Below are positions 10,901-22,214 of a stretch of DNA of 64,000 nucleotides, piece by piece. This stretch comes from Bathynomus jamesi (Eukaryota; Arthropoda; Malacostraca; Isopoda; Cirolanidae), in NCBI GenBank assembly GCA_023014485.1, contig JAJOZX010005616.1, positions 143,501 to 207,500 on the forward strand, written 5' to 3'. Both the position numbers and the translations under genes were made by a program. Position 1 is the first letter of the stretch; each line of letters begins with the position of its first letter. Under the pieces are notes generated by a model. That model searched no databases and was not told where the DNA came from. It was given only the letters and a program-made list of their open reading frames with translations.

Positions 10901-12165
10901 TCATCCGCAAACTCGAGGCATCCCTTACACAAATCATGATGTCTCCCATATTTTCGACTTTTGTCATAACTCGCGTAAAGCCACCTTATATTACGGATGG
11001 GGACATACGTTGTCCCTGACAATCCTAAAATAAGTAGGGGTCTTGTACGATCTCTCACACAGCTTTTAAAAACATACACAGTCCTGCGACGATCATCCAA
11101 CCCAAATACAACTATACGGACATTCATTTCCTGTTCTACCATTCTCAGCTCTTCAGGGCCCATATTACAGTCAAATTCAAGTTCACAGTCTACAGCTAGA
11201 TTACGGGCACGTTCCACGACCGTAGGCAACCAAATTTTTTGAGTCCGTGTATTTTGTACAGTAAACATATGTGCTAAGAGTACTGCTATAAAACCGCAAC
11301 CACGATCGACGTATATATGCTTTCGGTAAATAGTCGGAGAATTGAAGTTAAGAGTATACGGTATGGCACTATGGCCCGCAACACGGAATACACGGTCAAT
11401 ATTTACCGTGAAGTTGTCCATATTAAAGGCTATACTACTTTGGGCGGCCTGCATTATACGTCCTAATATATATTCTACATCTTCAGCCGCCAAACGTCTA
11501 AATGGCACTATCACCCAATAATCATCTACATCACCGTCATCTGGCCCGAATCCAAAGGACAGACTCGTCCTGACTTCACGCTCGTCGCGGTTCTGAAGAG
11601 CAAACTCTACAATACGCTGTACAACCCGGCGTAGCCCGCGCTCATTTCCATTGCTATACATGGCTCTAGGGTCGACCCTGACTCTATACCGATTTCTAGT
11701 GAAGGCTGGGGTGGGGGCTGCGGAGCGCACCAACTCGAACGTTATAACATCCTCAACAGAACGGGGGGCATCTGTGGCGGATGAATTAGGGGATATATTA
11801 GCGGAAGGTGCTGCTGGGGGGCCTGTTGCGTAGGAGGTTGAGTGTTGGGGATCTATTATTGTAGATTTAACAGAACGGGGGGCAACTGTGGCGGTTGAAT
11901 AAGGGGATATATTAGCGGGAGGTGCTGCTGGGGGGGTTGTTGCGTAAGAGGTTGAGGGTTGGGGATCTATTACCGCTGCAACACAACAGGCGCGTATTTC
12001 GGTCGCTTTATACCTGACGTGGGGTTCTCATACCTCCGCTTTGGACGTGCTACCGGTATCGCTGGTGAGGGTTCGTTGGCAGGGGAGGAGATCACAACTA
12101 CACTGTCGTCGAGGTCATCCGTAATGTCAATGATGGGGTGCTCTACCTCATCGTCATTCACGGTT
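7965..12165 (-). pseudogene. POLB: Protein-primed family B DNA polymerase (P1), frameshifted
   Basis: Polinton pPolB, which copies the element using a protein primer. Reading on the - strand: a Pro/Ser/Thr-rich N-terminal segment, a Cys/His-rich zinc-binding region (about 10640-10930), exonuclease motifs with YYDIETY (near 10550), NGAKFDTQF (near 10310) and YCVNDVRV (near 9920), then polymerase motif A YDFCSLYP (near 9250), motif B LCLNSLWGKF (near 8690) and motif C YADTDS (near 8420). All catalytic residues seen are kept. The frame is broken by small indels near 11975, 10431, 9125, 9050, 8966, 8860, 8805 and 8150. No in-frame ATG opens the N-terminal region; a good acceptor (CTTCTCCCACAG, ending at 12166) suggests a spliced 5' end. 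Confidence 0.9.
11755..11990 (-). repeat. Internal repeat in PolB N-terminus (P1)
   Basis: Two copies of a unit of about 120 bp encode Pro/Ser/Thr-rich repeats containing DPQxSTSYAT and NISPxSxAT. The segment is open in one frame in P1. The P2 equivalent (about 44790-44995) has small deletions that break it. Confidence 0.6.
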
Positions 12166-12255
12166 CTGTGGGAGAAGAAAGCAAAATATAAGGAACAGCA
12201 CTCAAAATTTGTAATATTTTGTAAATGACCCACTTAGGAGTGTGACGTGTTAGAA

Positions 12256-12885
12256 ATGGACTCTGTAGAAAAATTCAGATTCACGAGCCCATCCACATGT
12301 ATTATATCTGGACCTACAGGATGTGGTAAAACTGTGTTTATGCTTAAAATCATTAAAGAAAAGGGAGAGATGTTCTCGAAATTTGTGCATAAAGTTATAT
12401 GGTGCTATTCGACGTATCAATCAGTGTTCAACGAGTACCAAGATGATATTTTGTTCCACAAAGGCGTATATGACGTTAATTCGTTAAAGGGAAATGAACA
12501 TACAATCATTGTAATTGACGATCTCATGTTGGAGATGGATAAAACGTTTGCCGAGACATTTACAGTATTCTCCCACCATCTTAACATAAGCGTGTTCTTC
12601 ATCAATCAGAATCTATTTTTCAAAAATAGATACATGCGCGATGTGTCGTTAAATACGCAATATCTAGTCTTATTCGCGCAACGTAGAGATGTATCACAAA
12701 TTGGGGTATTAGCCAATCAAATGTTTCCGAATCAGCGTAAGGAGTTTTTGGAAGTTTATAAAGAAGCTACAAGCACGCGTTACGGATATTTGCTTTGCGA
12801 CCTTCATCCGCGAAACACGTTTAGAGTGCTTCTGCGAACGAATATATTTCCAAACGAGCCTGAAACGGTGTATATTCCAGAATGA
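12256..12885 (+). CDS. ATP: Genome-packaging ATPase, A32/FtsK-like (P1)
   Basis: 209 aa, intact. Walker A is GPTGCGKT (residues about 19-26) and Walker B is TIIVIDDL (about 85-92), followed by a conserved FFINQNLFFKN stretch as in the packaging ATPases of Polintons and related viruses, which drive DNA into the capsid. I chose ATG at 12256; an upstream in-frame GTG at 12247 is less likely. The protein is the same as the P2 copy although the rest of P1 is decayed. The stop overlaps the next start (ATGA). Confidence 0.92.
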   Translation: MDSVEKFRFTSPSTCIISGPTGCGKTVFMLKIIKEKGEMFSKFVHKVIWCYSTYQSVFNEYQDDILFHKGVYDVNSLKGNEHTIIVIDDLMLEMDKTFAETFTVFSHHLNISVFFINQNLFFKNRYMRDVSLNTQYLVLFAQRRDVSQIGVLANQMFPNQRKEFLEVYKEATSTRYGYLLCDLHPRNTFRVLLRTNIFPNEPETVYIPE

Positions 12886-13205
12886 CAAAGAGGCTAAAGA
12901 AATACCGTGAATTAATAAAAATCTACCATCGACTGCCCCGGACAATGCAGCAGATGTTTATTAAAAATATCGACGCCGACTTTTTAAAATGCATCTGTGA
13001 AATCTGTCTTAACGTTATAAATTGCAATGTATCAATGAAAACCCCTCAGAAGGCTCGCCTACGCCGCTACAAGAACATAATACGTGCACTCGCTCGTAAA
13101 AGTCAAACTGTAGCGAAGAAAAAACGAATTATTGTACAAACAGGAGGGTCATTTCTCCCCATCTTATTTTCAGTTTTGGGTCCTTTACTGACTAGATTAA
13201 TATAA
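12882..13205 (+). CDS. Small basic Polinton protein, 107 aa (P1)
   Basis: Starts in the ATGA overlap with the ATPase stop. Very Lys/Arg-rich with several Cys in the middle (CICEICLNVINC), ending in a hydrophobic tail (about residues 92-107, GGSFLPILFSVLGPLL). Polintons often carry a short gene of this shape beside the ATPase; the hydrophobic tail recalls adenovirus core/minor proteins, but that is inference. Intact in both P1 and P2. Its TAA shares one base with the next ATG (TAATG). Confidence 0.75.
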   Translation: MTKRLKKYRELIKIYHRLPRTMQQMFIKNIDADFLKCICEICLNVINCNVSMKTPQKARLRRYKNIIRALARKSQTVAKKKRIIVQTGGSFLPILFSVLGPLLTRLI

Positions 13206-13921
13206 TGAAGAAAGTGGTAGTGATTCCCCACGAGGTGTACGCTTCACTGCAAAGGAATCCAGACACGGTTCTAGAGCCCAGTAAAAGCACACTTAAAAGA
13301 ATGGAAAGCGAATTGCTAGCCCTATTAAACAGTGAAAAAACACTTGATGAGAAAAGAATCTTATACCAAGAAGCTCTGCAGAAATTTCTTCACGAGTACG
13401 AAAATTATAAGAGCCCTACAGAGATTCCTGTGGTTATTAGGCACAGCACGGGGGACGATGGACATGGCGACATAGGATCTGAGCCCGACGATACAGCTGA
13501 CCAACCAAAAATTAAGGGATTAGCCACACAACATATCGAACATGTATTAAAAAGCACCCTCCCACATACATTGATGAGTAAAGGCTTAAGTCTTTATAAT
13601 CTATTGAATGAGGATCCAGCCATACAATGGACCGATACAGGCGAGATCATTGTGGAAGGATTAAAGGTACAGGGATCGAATATCGTAGACATTGTCCATG
13701 ATCTGGTGAGAAAGTGGGATAGGCCATCACTATCAGGATGGCATATTAAAGCAAGACTACAACAAATAAATGTCCCTAAAACGTTGATAGGAAATCTGAA
13801 CAGGTTAAAAGACTTGGAACATGCAACGCATGTGACACAATTGAAGGCTCCTTCACCCCCCGGTAACACCTTTGAAGAGGAGCAAGAAGAGGTTAAATCA
13901 ACCCTACCCACGTGCCTCTAA
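13205..13921 (+). CDS. Polinton hypothetical protein, 238 aa, altered C-terminus (P1)
   Basis: Begins at the TAATG overlap. An N-terminal helical, charged region (residues 20-75), an acidic linker and a conserved domain with LYNLLNEDP and IVDIVHDLVRKW motifs. Known as a conserved Polinton gene but I cannot assign a function. A 2-base loss in a C-run near 13860 shifts the last 20 or so residues relative to the P2 protein, which is longer (244 aa) and overlaps the integrase start. Confidence 0.75.
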   Translation: MKKVVVIPHEVYASLQRNPDTVLEPSKSTLKRMESELLALLNSEKTLDEKRILYQEALQKFLHEYENYKSPTEIPVVIRHSTGDDGHGDIGSEPDDTADQPKIKGLATQHIEHVLKSTLPHTLMSKGLSLYNLLNEDPAIQWTDTGEIIVEGLKVQGSNIVDIVHDLVRKWDRPSLSGWHIKARLQQINVPKTLIGNLNRLKDLEHATHVTQLKAPSPPGNTFEEEQEEVKSTLPTCL

Positions 13922-13930
13922 AATACGCAA

Positions 13931-14553
13931 ATGGCTAACGTATTAACTAAACGCTATTATGACATTTCCAACCCATCCTCTTACGGCGGCGTAGATAGAC
14001 TGTACAGAAGTGTTTACGGAGTATGAAAAAAAGATGTTGAAAGATTTTTGAGGGAGCAAGACGCTTATACGCTTCATAAGCCTGTGAGAAAAAGGTTTAA
14101 AACAGCCAAGACAACGGCTTCCTCGATTGATTCTATTTGGCAAGCAGATTTAACAGACATGCAAAGATATTCTGTGTATAACGATGGTTACCGCTACATT
14201 CTATTCATAATAGACGTATTCTCTAGATATCTGTGGCTAGTTCCTCTGAAAAATAAATCACCTGAAACAGTTGTTAAAGCCACCAAAACGCTAATGTTAA
14301 AAGAAAACAGGGTTCCTAACTATTTTTGTACGGATATGGGGAAGGAATTTATAGGCCGTGCTTTTCAGAACATGTTGACAGAGTTTAATATCAGCTATTA
14401 CACAACCAATTCTATACATAAGGCTTCTTTAGCTGAAAGAGTTCAGCGCACCATAAAGGAACGCATGCACCGTTATTTTACACATAAAAACACATACAGA
14501 TTTCTAGACATTCTGGAATCATTGGCATCATCCTACAACCGCTCACACCATCG
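13931..14553 (+). pseudogene. INT: Retroviral-like integrase, truncated (P1)
   Basis: Matches the N-terminal and catalytic part of the P2 integrase (46916 onward). Two lesions: an in-frame TGA at about 14023-14025 where P2 has GGA, and loss of everything after CACCATCGCA at 14553, including the SH3-like region and chromodomain. The DDE residues are visible in WQADLTDM, FCTDMGKEF and LAERVQR. It cannot make a full integrase. Confidence 0.9.
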
Positions 14554-14756
14554 CAAATTACGCGTAAATATAAAATATTTTCATTGTAGAAGTAATAATG
14601 ATAATATTAATAATTGGAGTGAACGGAGGTTTTTGCTCGAATAGATTGGAAGAAGGATTAACCCGCGGTCAAAAAGGTCTCTAGGGAGACGATTCGAATT
14701 GACACAGAGTCTCTCTTTCCTCGTGTGTGTGTGTGCACACGAGTTGTTTATTCGTT

Positions 14757-14810
<54 letters not shown>

Positions 14811-15299
14811 ACAGATGGGTTTGGGGGAATGACGATCGTGTGTTTTGAATTGTTTCGTAAATTTTCTTTTCCGTTCGTTATTCGTGACTTAAATATTTAT
14901 AATAAAAATTAAGTGTGTAAAGGTTTAAATTATTTATTTAATAAACAGAATTTAATTGGATTCATCGATTAACTAGCAGCATATAAATATATTGTGGTAT
15001 TTTGATTAATATATGGTTTGTGCACACGAATGGTTCATTAGTTTATTATATATACAAGCACAGATGGGTGGGGGGTTTGGAGGAATGAGGATCGTGTGTT
15101 TTGAATTGTTTCGTAAATTTTCTTTTCCGTTCGTTTTCCACTGATATTCGTGACTTAAATATTTATAATAAAAATTAAGTGTGTAAAGGTTTAAATTATT
15201 TATTTAATAAACAGAATTTAATTGGATTCATCGATTAACTACTGTCATATAAATATATTTTGGTACACTATTTAAATGGATGATTAATATATGGTTTAA
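14554..15299 (+). repeat. Non-coding repeats replacing the right half of P1
   Basis: After a unique stretch (14554-14710), two copies of the satellite unit seen at 5131-6990 follow, in the opposite orientation. (GT)n is at 14724-14736 and (TA)n at 14758-14808. No gene is seen. Confidence 0.7.
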
Positions 15300-15941
15300 T
15301 TTAATAAATATTGCTATCTTGCAACTCAGCAACTGAATACATGGCGCTATCTGGCAACTCAGCCAGAATAGAGGTTTATAAAAGAGTGAGAAGCTGATGA
15401 CGGAGTCATTACAAGCTCGGCTCCCAGCCGAGCAAGGACCTCTGGTCCTTTCTCTTTCTGGCCCTTTGGGAAAACCCCTTAGAGGCCTCATAGGTTAGGT
15501 AAACGAAAATAGCTTGGGGGAGAACTCAGCCTCCACGTTGCATGCCTTGCAATCAAAGGCAACTACACTCTCTCTCTCTCTCCTTCAGGTGTACCCCTCC
15601 CCCCCTTGGCTCAGCCAACTGGCTCATTAGGATCCTGTAAGACAACGCCTACTCGGCTGAAGTCTTAATATGCACTTGGCTCCTGCCAGGTGAACACCTC
15701 TCCTCCTTTCTCTCCTCCTTTCTCTCCTTTCTGGCCCTTTGGGGGGAATAGCTTGGGGGAGAACTTCGCCTCCAAGTTGCATGCCCCTTGCAACCCCGGT
15801 TGGCAACAAAGGCCAGTACTCTTTTTTTTTTTTGCAACACACCCCCTTTGCAACAACCCCCACCCCTCTTTCATAAATTTATTAAATGAAAGAAATCACT
15901 TGCAACATTCTTGCACGCTCCCCTTTTGCGGCTATACTACT
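15300..15941 (+). repeat. Right TIR of Polinton P1
   Basis: Same order as the P0 and P2 right TIRs: GCTATCT/GCAACTCAGC repeats, the block ending TTAGGTTAGG, (CT)n, GCCTACTCGGCTGAAGTC, a T-run, CCCTTTGCAACA repeats and the terminus GCTATACTACT. Followed by CGGCTC, the likely target duplication. Confidence 0.85.
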
Positions 15942-16423
15942 CGGCTCAAATACCGCAGCTTCAATTCCAAGTACTGACATTCACTACCAACAACACATGG
16001 CACAACCCACTCCAACCTCATTTTTCTTTGATTCAGTTCTAGTGAACGACATCTCTTCAGCAATAAAAAATCTTAAAAATTAAGATTTTGACATCACTAC
16101 GATCCTAGCAAACACATACAACTCAGTATGGGATGGAATTACACTCACACTCAGTGAACTAATGAATGAATCAGTAACATCAGGTATATTCCCTGACAGT
16201 CTAAAAGGGCTCAGAGTATGCTCTGTATTTAAGTCAGGAAACCCAAATACTCCATCCAATTATCGCCCCATTTCCGTATTACCAAATTAAGTATTTGAAA
16301 AAATTGTATACGATAAACTTAATAAATTCTTAATCAAATACGATATTTTAACTAAACACAATTTGGGTTTAGAAGTGGGCGTAGACCGGAAGATGCCATA
16401 AACATACTATTAGAAAATATGGA

Positions 16424-16622
16424 TCAATGAAAGAAAGCCACTCCCAGCCTTCTTTAGTTAGTTTTATAAGGCTAACTAATGAAAATATAACGACCTAACC
16501 TAACCAATCGTCAAGGACGTACAGCTAACCTAACGATTGGTTAGGTTAGGTCGTGATATTTTCGTTAGTTAGCCTTATAAAGCTAACTAAAGAAGGCTGG
16601 GGGGGTGGCTTTCTTTCATTGA
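16424..16622. mobile_element. MITE-like hairpin (copy 1)
   Basis: Nearly perfect inverted repeat of about 199 bp with ends TCAATGAAAGAAAGCCAC and its complement, and an inner CTAACCTAACC/GGTTAGGTTAGG pair. It splits the retrotransposon reading frame. The same insertion is at 37213-37410. Confidence 0.75.
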
Positions 16623-17112
16623 CCCGAAAATATCTGTCAGAAGCTAAACAGCAAAAAACACACTAAGTTCGTCTTCCTTGGCTTGTCCAAAACATCTGAT
16701 ACTCTTTCGCATGAAATCTTATTGAATAAACTTTACATATACAGAATAAGACGAAATACCCTCGATTGGTTCAAATCGTCATTACTATATTAGATTAAAA
16801 GACAATTTTTCCGACAAAGTGATGCTAACTAGTGGGGTTCCACAAGAATCTATTATTGGGCCATTACTATTTCTAATCCACGTCAATGATATTTATCTTT
16901 AAGCCACATTAAATTGCGTACAATATGCAAATCACACCACGCTTACTTCTTTCCATCCTAAATTAGACTTTCTGATAAATGAAACGAACAGGCAATTAAA
17001 GCATGCATTTAAATGGATGTGTTCTAATGAACTTTTACTGAATCTGGCAAAGTCATTTTATATGATTATTACAAAAAATAATATATATATATATACGTAT
17101 ACGATATATATA

Positions 17113-17347
17113 GGGTGACGCAAAAGTCAGGAGTAAAGGAGCCCGAGAGAATGCATCTTTTCCGTTCTATTGCCGCCACTATTTTTTTTTTAATAGATAT
17201 TACTTTTTTAACCAAAAACTTACAAATTGTAAATTATAATTTTTTAAACTAAAAACTGTAATTTTTATTTAAAAATAGTGGTGGTGGTCATAGAACGGAA
17301 AAGATGCATTCTCTCGGGCTCCTTTGACTCCTGACTTTTGCGCCACC
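17113..17347. mobile_element. MITE-like hairpin flanked by TA (copy 1)
   Basis: Long inverted ends beginning GGGTGACGCAAAAGTCAGG and ending at GACTTTTGCGCCACC, flanked by TA, as in non-autonomous Tc1/mariner elements. Copy 2 is at 55342-55575. Confidence 0.7.
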
Positions 17348-17629
17348 ATATATATACAGTATATATATACACAAATTATAAAATAACAATTGAACAATTG
17401 GGAATACTCTTGCAAAGGTGAGTGAAGTTAAGTGCTTGGCATTAATTCAGACGAACAACTAAAATTCAAAAGTCAAAATTATATATAACAATGAACTCAC
17501 CAGAAATTTTATTTGCAAACCAAACTATACATTGGAAATTGCAGAAAATGATGCATTCTCTTTCAAAGGAGCAGATATATGGAATGCAGTTTCCATAAAT
17601 ATCAGACAGGTTTCGTCACTATATAAGTA

Positions 17630-18416
17630 CAGTGTGTCCGTAAAGTCATGGTGGGATTTTAAATAGCTATATTATTGCAACGAAACGTGATAATGAGATG
17701 AAAAAAAGGCAAATTGAAGAACAACTCTAAAAGAATAACTTTATCTAACGTAGTTCGATATGGGCTCCTCTGGTAGCCCTGCAGACATCTAGGCGGTGAT
17801 TCAATTCCAGCCACACACGCCCAAGAACATCAGGAGTGACGGATGCGATAGCTTCCGTGATTCGCTCGTGCAAGTGATGAATATCCCTAATGGGTACACT
17901 GTACACGCTTTGCTTGACGTAACCCCACAAATAAAAGTCCAAAAGTGTCAGGTCCGGAGAGCGTGGAGGCCATGGCTTCCATCCTCCTCTTCCTATCCAT
18001 CTCTGTGGAAATTTTTCATTAAGGAATTCTCGAACAACGTTGGCATAGTGCGGAGGAGCACCATCTTGCTGAAAGATGACATTATTGTCAATAAATTGGG
18101 GTACTGCAAAATGTTCCAACATAGCGAGGTAGTTGTGTGACGTCACAGTGGGTTCCGCGAAGAAAAATTGGCCAATCACTCGATCTCGTGCAAGAGCACA
18201 CCACACATTAACTTTCGGGCTATTACGCTCATGTTCAACATAGGCATGTGGACAGCCTAGACTAACTACGAGATAAAGGTTAAGCTTAACCTAGACTAAC
18301 TACAAGATACAACTTTGAGAGTTGTTCTTAAATTTGGCATTGTTTCATCTCATTATCATGTTTCGTTGAAATAATATAGCTATTTAAAATCCCACCATGA
18401 CTTTACGGACACACTG
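17630..18416 (-). mobile_element. Internally deleted mariner-like transposon, 787 bp
   Basis: Ends CAGTGTGTCCGTAAAGTCAT and its complement, with TA target duplications at 17628-17629 and 18417-18418. Copy 2 of the flanking sequence has the unoccupied TA at 55845-55846, which proves the boundaries. Confidence 0.92.
17745..18206 (-). pseudogene. Mariner/Tc1-type transposase, C-terminal half
   Basis: About 153 codons on the - strand carrying two of the three DDE-family acidic residues, in QQDGAPPHYA and SPDLTLLDFY. The first aspartate and the DNA-binding N-terminus are missing, and there is no room for them within the 787-bp element. The apparent first Met is inside the domain, so this is a remnant. 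Its ends may still be recognised by an intact relative elsewhere. Confidence 0.85.
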
Positions 18417-18692
18417 TATTTATTTCACAAATCACTAAAGAAGTACGTCTTTGGTTCCTACTGATGTATAAGTTCACTACCGACATTATTACTATAGTAA
18501 TTAAGTTCCCACTTTATAATTATCTCTCTAAAATATGCTAATTTCATTAATCACTTTTAATTTTATAATTTGTCCTAAATTATTTGTTTTAATTAGCATC
18601 ATTTCATTTCTACTAACACATACAACTGATCATTTTCATTAAAATTGTGTAAAAGATAATCAAACATTACTTTTATAAATGTTTACCCCTTG

Positions 18693-18739
<47 letters not shown>

Positions 18740-18974
18740 AACTATTATTTGCCATTTTCACTTCTCTTATATAAGTAATAAATAACTGAATCCCATTAAT
18801 TTTGCCTAAAAAACTTCCATGCTTCCAACGGCACATTCAGATTAGAATACTGTGAATATATTAACGTCATATCAAATATCTAAATTGTACAGAAAAATAT
18901 TGAAAAATATTGTAAAATTATATGTAAGTTGTATTCTTTTACTGAATAAAGATTTTGTTTGTTTGTTTGTTTGT
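18417..18974. other. 3' end of dead retrotransposon with (TTA)n
   Basis: AT-rich, with (TTA)n at about 18695-18735 and the AATAAAG plus (TTTG)n tail at 18949-18974. No open gene. Confidence 0.5.
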
Positions 18975-18975
18975 A

Positions 18976-19390
18976 AATTAAATCTATATTCGTTGGAAAG
19001 ACGTAGAGAAGGTACACCATAATATAGGCATAAGAAATAATACAGAAACTAGTACCTATCCTCTCAAGCTGAACCCAATAACCGACGAAACAAACACTGG
19101 AAAATAGGAAAGGCAGAATGTTCAGTGTTCCAACTAGAGGCAAAACAAAGGACGACATCCACTCTGAAGGAGAATAGCTCTGTCGCCAGAGGGCCAAGAT
19201 TATTTAACCAGCTGCCCAGAGAGCTTATGAACACGTATGAAAGTCTTCCAAAGAGGACTAGACACTTGACTCAGGTCAGTTCTTCAAGAGCCTGGTGTAT
19301 CGAGCTGTGTGAGGGGGGAAAGGTCAAGAAAGCAACTCCTTCGTCCACCAAACTAGCTCTAGAGGTGGGGCCCCGAGTCTGACCTCCATG
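18976..19390 (+). pseudogene. 3' fragment of a second retrotransposon family (copy 1)
   Basis: Degenerate match to the C-terminus of the reverse transcriptase at 29349-30179 (shared STLKENS and RGPRLFNQLP motifs). Copy 2 is at about 56420-56840. Followed by (TA)n at 19439-19496. Confidence 0.65.
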
Positions 19391-19429
19391 AAGTGAGGAA
19401 TCATCACATGGACCTTCTACAAAAAAATA

Positions 19430-19499
<70 letters not shown>

Positions 19500-19830
19500 C
19501 ACACAGACCGTGCATGAAACAAGGAACCCTTCTGGGAAAATTAAATCCACTATAGTCCGAATAAATAATGGTAAATGACAAACACTATAGTTTTTTCTTT
19601 TTCATGATGTTAGCCCGACGTGGGCAACGGGTCACTCGCAAAGAGGCCCCAAAAATATAGCTTCCCTTACCAGCTATCTGCAAAGCAGATAGTATCCAGC
19701 TTTGGGAGAGAATCTAGGGGTTAGTGAGGGAAGCTATATGTTTGGGGCCTCTTTGCCAGTAACCCGTTGCCTACGTCGGGCTAACATCATGAAAAATAAA
19801 AAAACTATAGTGTTTGTCATTTACCATTCT

Positions 19831-19868
<38 letters not shown>

Positions 19869-20924
19869 CCTTTATTAATAATAATAAAATAAATACATTT
19901 TTTCAATTTACAATGACATGAATAATTATGAAGCTCGACTATTTATTTAATTTAATTTGGCCCTTAAGCTTTAGGCTTTACTGGGCTTTACTTATTCGGA
20001 CTATAGTGGATTCAATTTTCCCAGAAGAGTTCCTTGTTCCATGCACGATCTATGTGTATCATGAAAAACCTCAGGGGACCATTCTGAGTTCAATCCCATA
20101 TGAAAATGAAAATGAAAAGGTTTATTGGCAGACTATAGTCCATATGACAAATATTATTAATGCAATGACAGTTCATATACTAAGGATAGAAATATATACA
20201 ATTGATTAGAAATAATACTGTACTGTCGAAGTTAAGTGGAGCTACAAACAGACGTTTCCGTACCAAGAAATCCATAGCTTAGAGGATAAATGGCAGGACT
20301 CATGGAGAGCTTGCATAATCGGGTTGGTTGACTTTTAAATGCTTTGCGTTAAACTGTATTGAGCACGTCTTGTTACCTCGGGGAAGCTCGGGACATTGCG
20401 GTTAGCAAACATTTGCGAAGCTGAGCATATATATATATATATAATGGGTGGCGAAGTTTAGAGCATTTGATTATTTATCGACCAGACATCCAGTCTTCAA
20501 AGAATCTCATTCATCTTAACATCGACCAAGTATTGGGAAAGGAATAAATTGTACTCAGCAGATATTCAGTCATTAATTTGTACTGCCCGAACCTTAAAAA
20601 TAGGCGTTTCCACTTTTGTTTAACGTCACAAAACGAGTTAATGACATGGAAATAAAGCGGCTTACGATACCTTACTAATGAAAAGAGACAAATGTATTGT
20701 GACACAAGCGATAGAAGTGTAACGAACATAGTATTCAACAGATGTGAGGCTCATATTTCGTCTTTCATCGGAACCCATTTTACATTCAAGGACGTCCATA
20801 AACTACAACCATATCATGAATCTTAATTCTGAAAAGTAATTACCTGTAAAAAAGAATGTGGGAAATTAAAGGAATAACAATTATGTCGAAAGATAATATG
20901 AGCCCCAAGAATGTCATCCTCGAC

Positions 20925-21131
20925 CAACGGTTCTTAACCCCTGGGTCACCAAGCCATTTTGGTTGGGTCATTAAATTGTCATTCATCATTTATTTATGTT
21001 ACCCCTAATCATTTTATCATTAATTATTTATTTTGTTTTCCATTACGAGTGAACTGTTTGAAGGCATGGGTCGCCGAGCTAGCACCGCGACCAGAATTTG
21101 GGTTGCAGCCTAAAAAGGTTAAGAACCACTG
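20925..21131. mobile_element. hAT-like MITE
   Basis: Ends CAACGGTTCTTAACC and its near complement GGTTAAGAACCACTG, flanked by CCTCGACC/CCTAGACC, an 8-bp duplication with one mismatch. Also present in copy 2 at about 58412-58617. Confidence 0.55.
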
Positions 21132-21849
21132 TCCTAGACCATTACGTACGAATATTTTTTTTCGCGCTGACGATATCCCATCGACCGGCTTTGGTCATAA
21201 AATCACAAACTTTCACTCCATTGATCATTAGAAACGTTTCCATCCTCACTGATTTACATCAATTTATGCGTACCATTCCGTTTATTTCTGCTATTAAGGG
21301 AAAGTGTTCTTTAATTCTGGTTTAATTGTAAAAAACTTTATTAATGAAGAAAAACGTTAAATGGTACTACGAAACTCGAGGAAGAACTTGAAATCAACTT
21401 TGAAAATTTGATGTCAACATTGGCATGCAAAAATTGAATTTCAAAATAAACCAATAAATACTATATTTAAAGCATCATAATAAAATTACATTATTTTTAA
21501 TGCTGTTTGTTGTTGTGGAAAAAATTCTTCTATATTAATTCGTGATGTACTTGAAGTGATCCAGACATGACATATGACTAATTTAAATGGGTTTTAGAGA
21601 TTATATAAAATGTACCTAAATTTTGGAAAAAAACATTCCTTTTTAATTTTTTTTATTTCAAAGGTTTCACCACTTTAACCTTGACCTTTTTGGTAATGGT
21701 TCAGAATACGGGCGCCACTTAATTAAGCAAAATTTCGAAAAATAACATAGAAACAAAGTTGTTTCTCTCATTAAAATACATTGATTGCATGCGTCACATT
21801 TGTATAATTTAGGTCTCGGGGGTACGGGGGCGGAGCCCCCGTAAAGATC

Positions 21850-22214
21850 ACGCATCACAAAGTGAACCCTATACCGTCGTCTATCAACATGATGGTGCTC
21901 CTTGTCACTATGCCAAAATTGTTCAGGATTATCTAAATGGACGTTTTCCAAATCGCTGGATCGGACGCGGAAGCAACAGACCTTGGCCAGCGAGATCAGT
22001 AGATTTAACCCCTTTAGATTTCTTTGCATGGGGCTTTATCAAATCGCACGTCTATCAGACGAAGATTACGAGTCTTGAAAACTTATGTACACGTATACGA
22101 ACTGCTGCAGATAACATAACCCCGCAAATGCTCCAGAATGTGTTTAGAAATGCTGCGGAACGATTTGAGCTGTGCAGGGATAATGATGGGCGTCACGTCG
22201 AATCCTACTCTTAA
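21850..22214 (+). pseudogene. Mariner-family transposase C-terminus (copy 1)
   Basis: About 120 codons open to TAA at 22212-22214, with QHDGAPCHYA and the DLTPLDFF motif of DDE-type Tc1/mariner-like transposases. Here the residue before DLT is Val where copy 2 (59330-59694) has Pro. The N-terminal half is missing and no start codon is available. A transposon end GACTTTATGTACACCCTGTA follows at about 22293-22312; the matching left end is not found. Confidence 0.75.

Larger units (their letters stand above)
4678..15941 (+). mobile_element. Polinton P1, left tip interrupted by P0, right half deleted
   Basis: Runs from the inner part of its left TIR to the right terminus GCTATACTACT at 15941. 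It holds, in P2 order, the 202-aa gene, PolB, ATPase, the 107- and 238-aa genes and a truncated integrase. The minor capsid, core, major capsid, protease and spliced genes are missing, replaced at 14553 by non-coding repeats. The outermost part of the left TIR must lie beyond P0, outside the window. The right target duplication is probably CGGCTC (15942-15947). Confidence 0.8.
15948..18974 (+). pseudogene. Dead CR1/jockey-group retrotransposon, copy 1
   Basis: Decayed reverse transcriptase on the + strand. Recognisable are NYRPISVLPN (about 16260-16290), LTSGVPQ (near 16830) and the catalytic box, which reads YANH instead of YADD (near 16925). Several stops and frameshifts are present. It is interrupted by a hairpin (16424-16622), a MITE (17113-17347) and a mariner (17630-18416), and ends with AATAAAG and a (TTTG)n tail near 18974. 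Copy 2 is 36660-37717 plus 55101 to about 56420, with the same two hairpins but no mariner. Confidence 0.75.

Noticed and set aside
8961..11242. Several rightward open frames inside PolB
   Set aside because: They are antisense shadows of the polymerase coding sequence and lack family features.
21667..22029. 120-aa leftward open frame in the composite element (also 59147-59509)
   Set aside because: It is antisense to the mariner transposase remnant, whose motifs are on the + strand.
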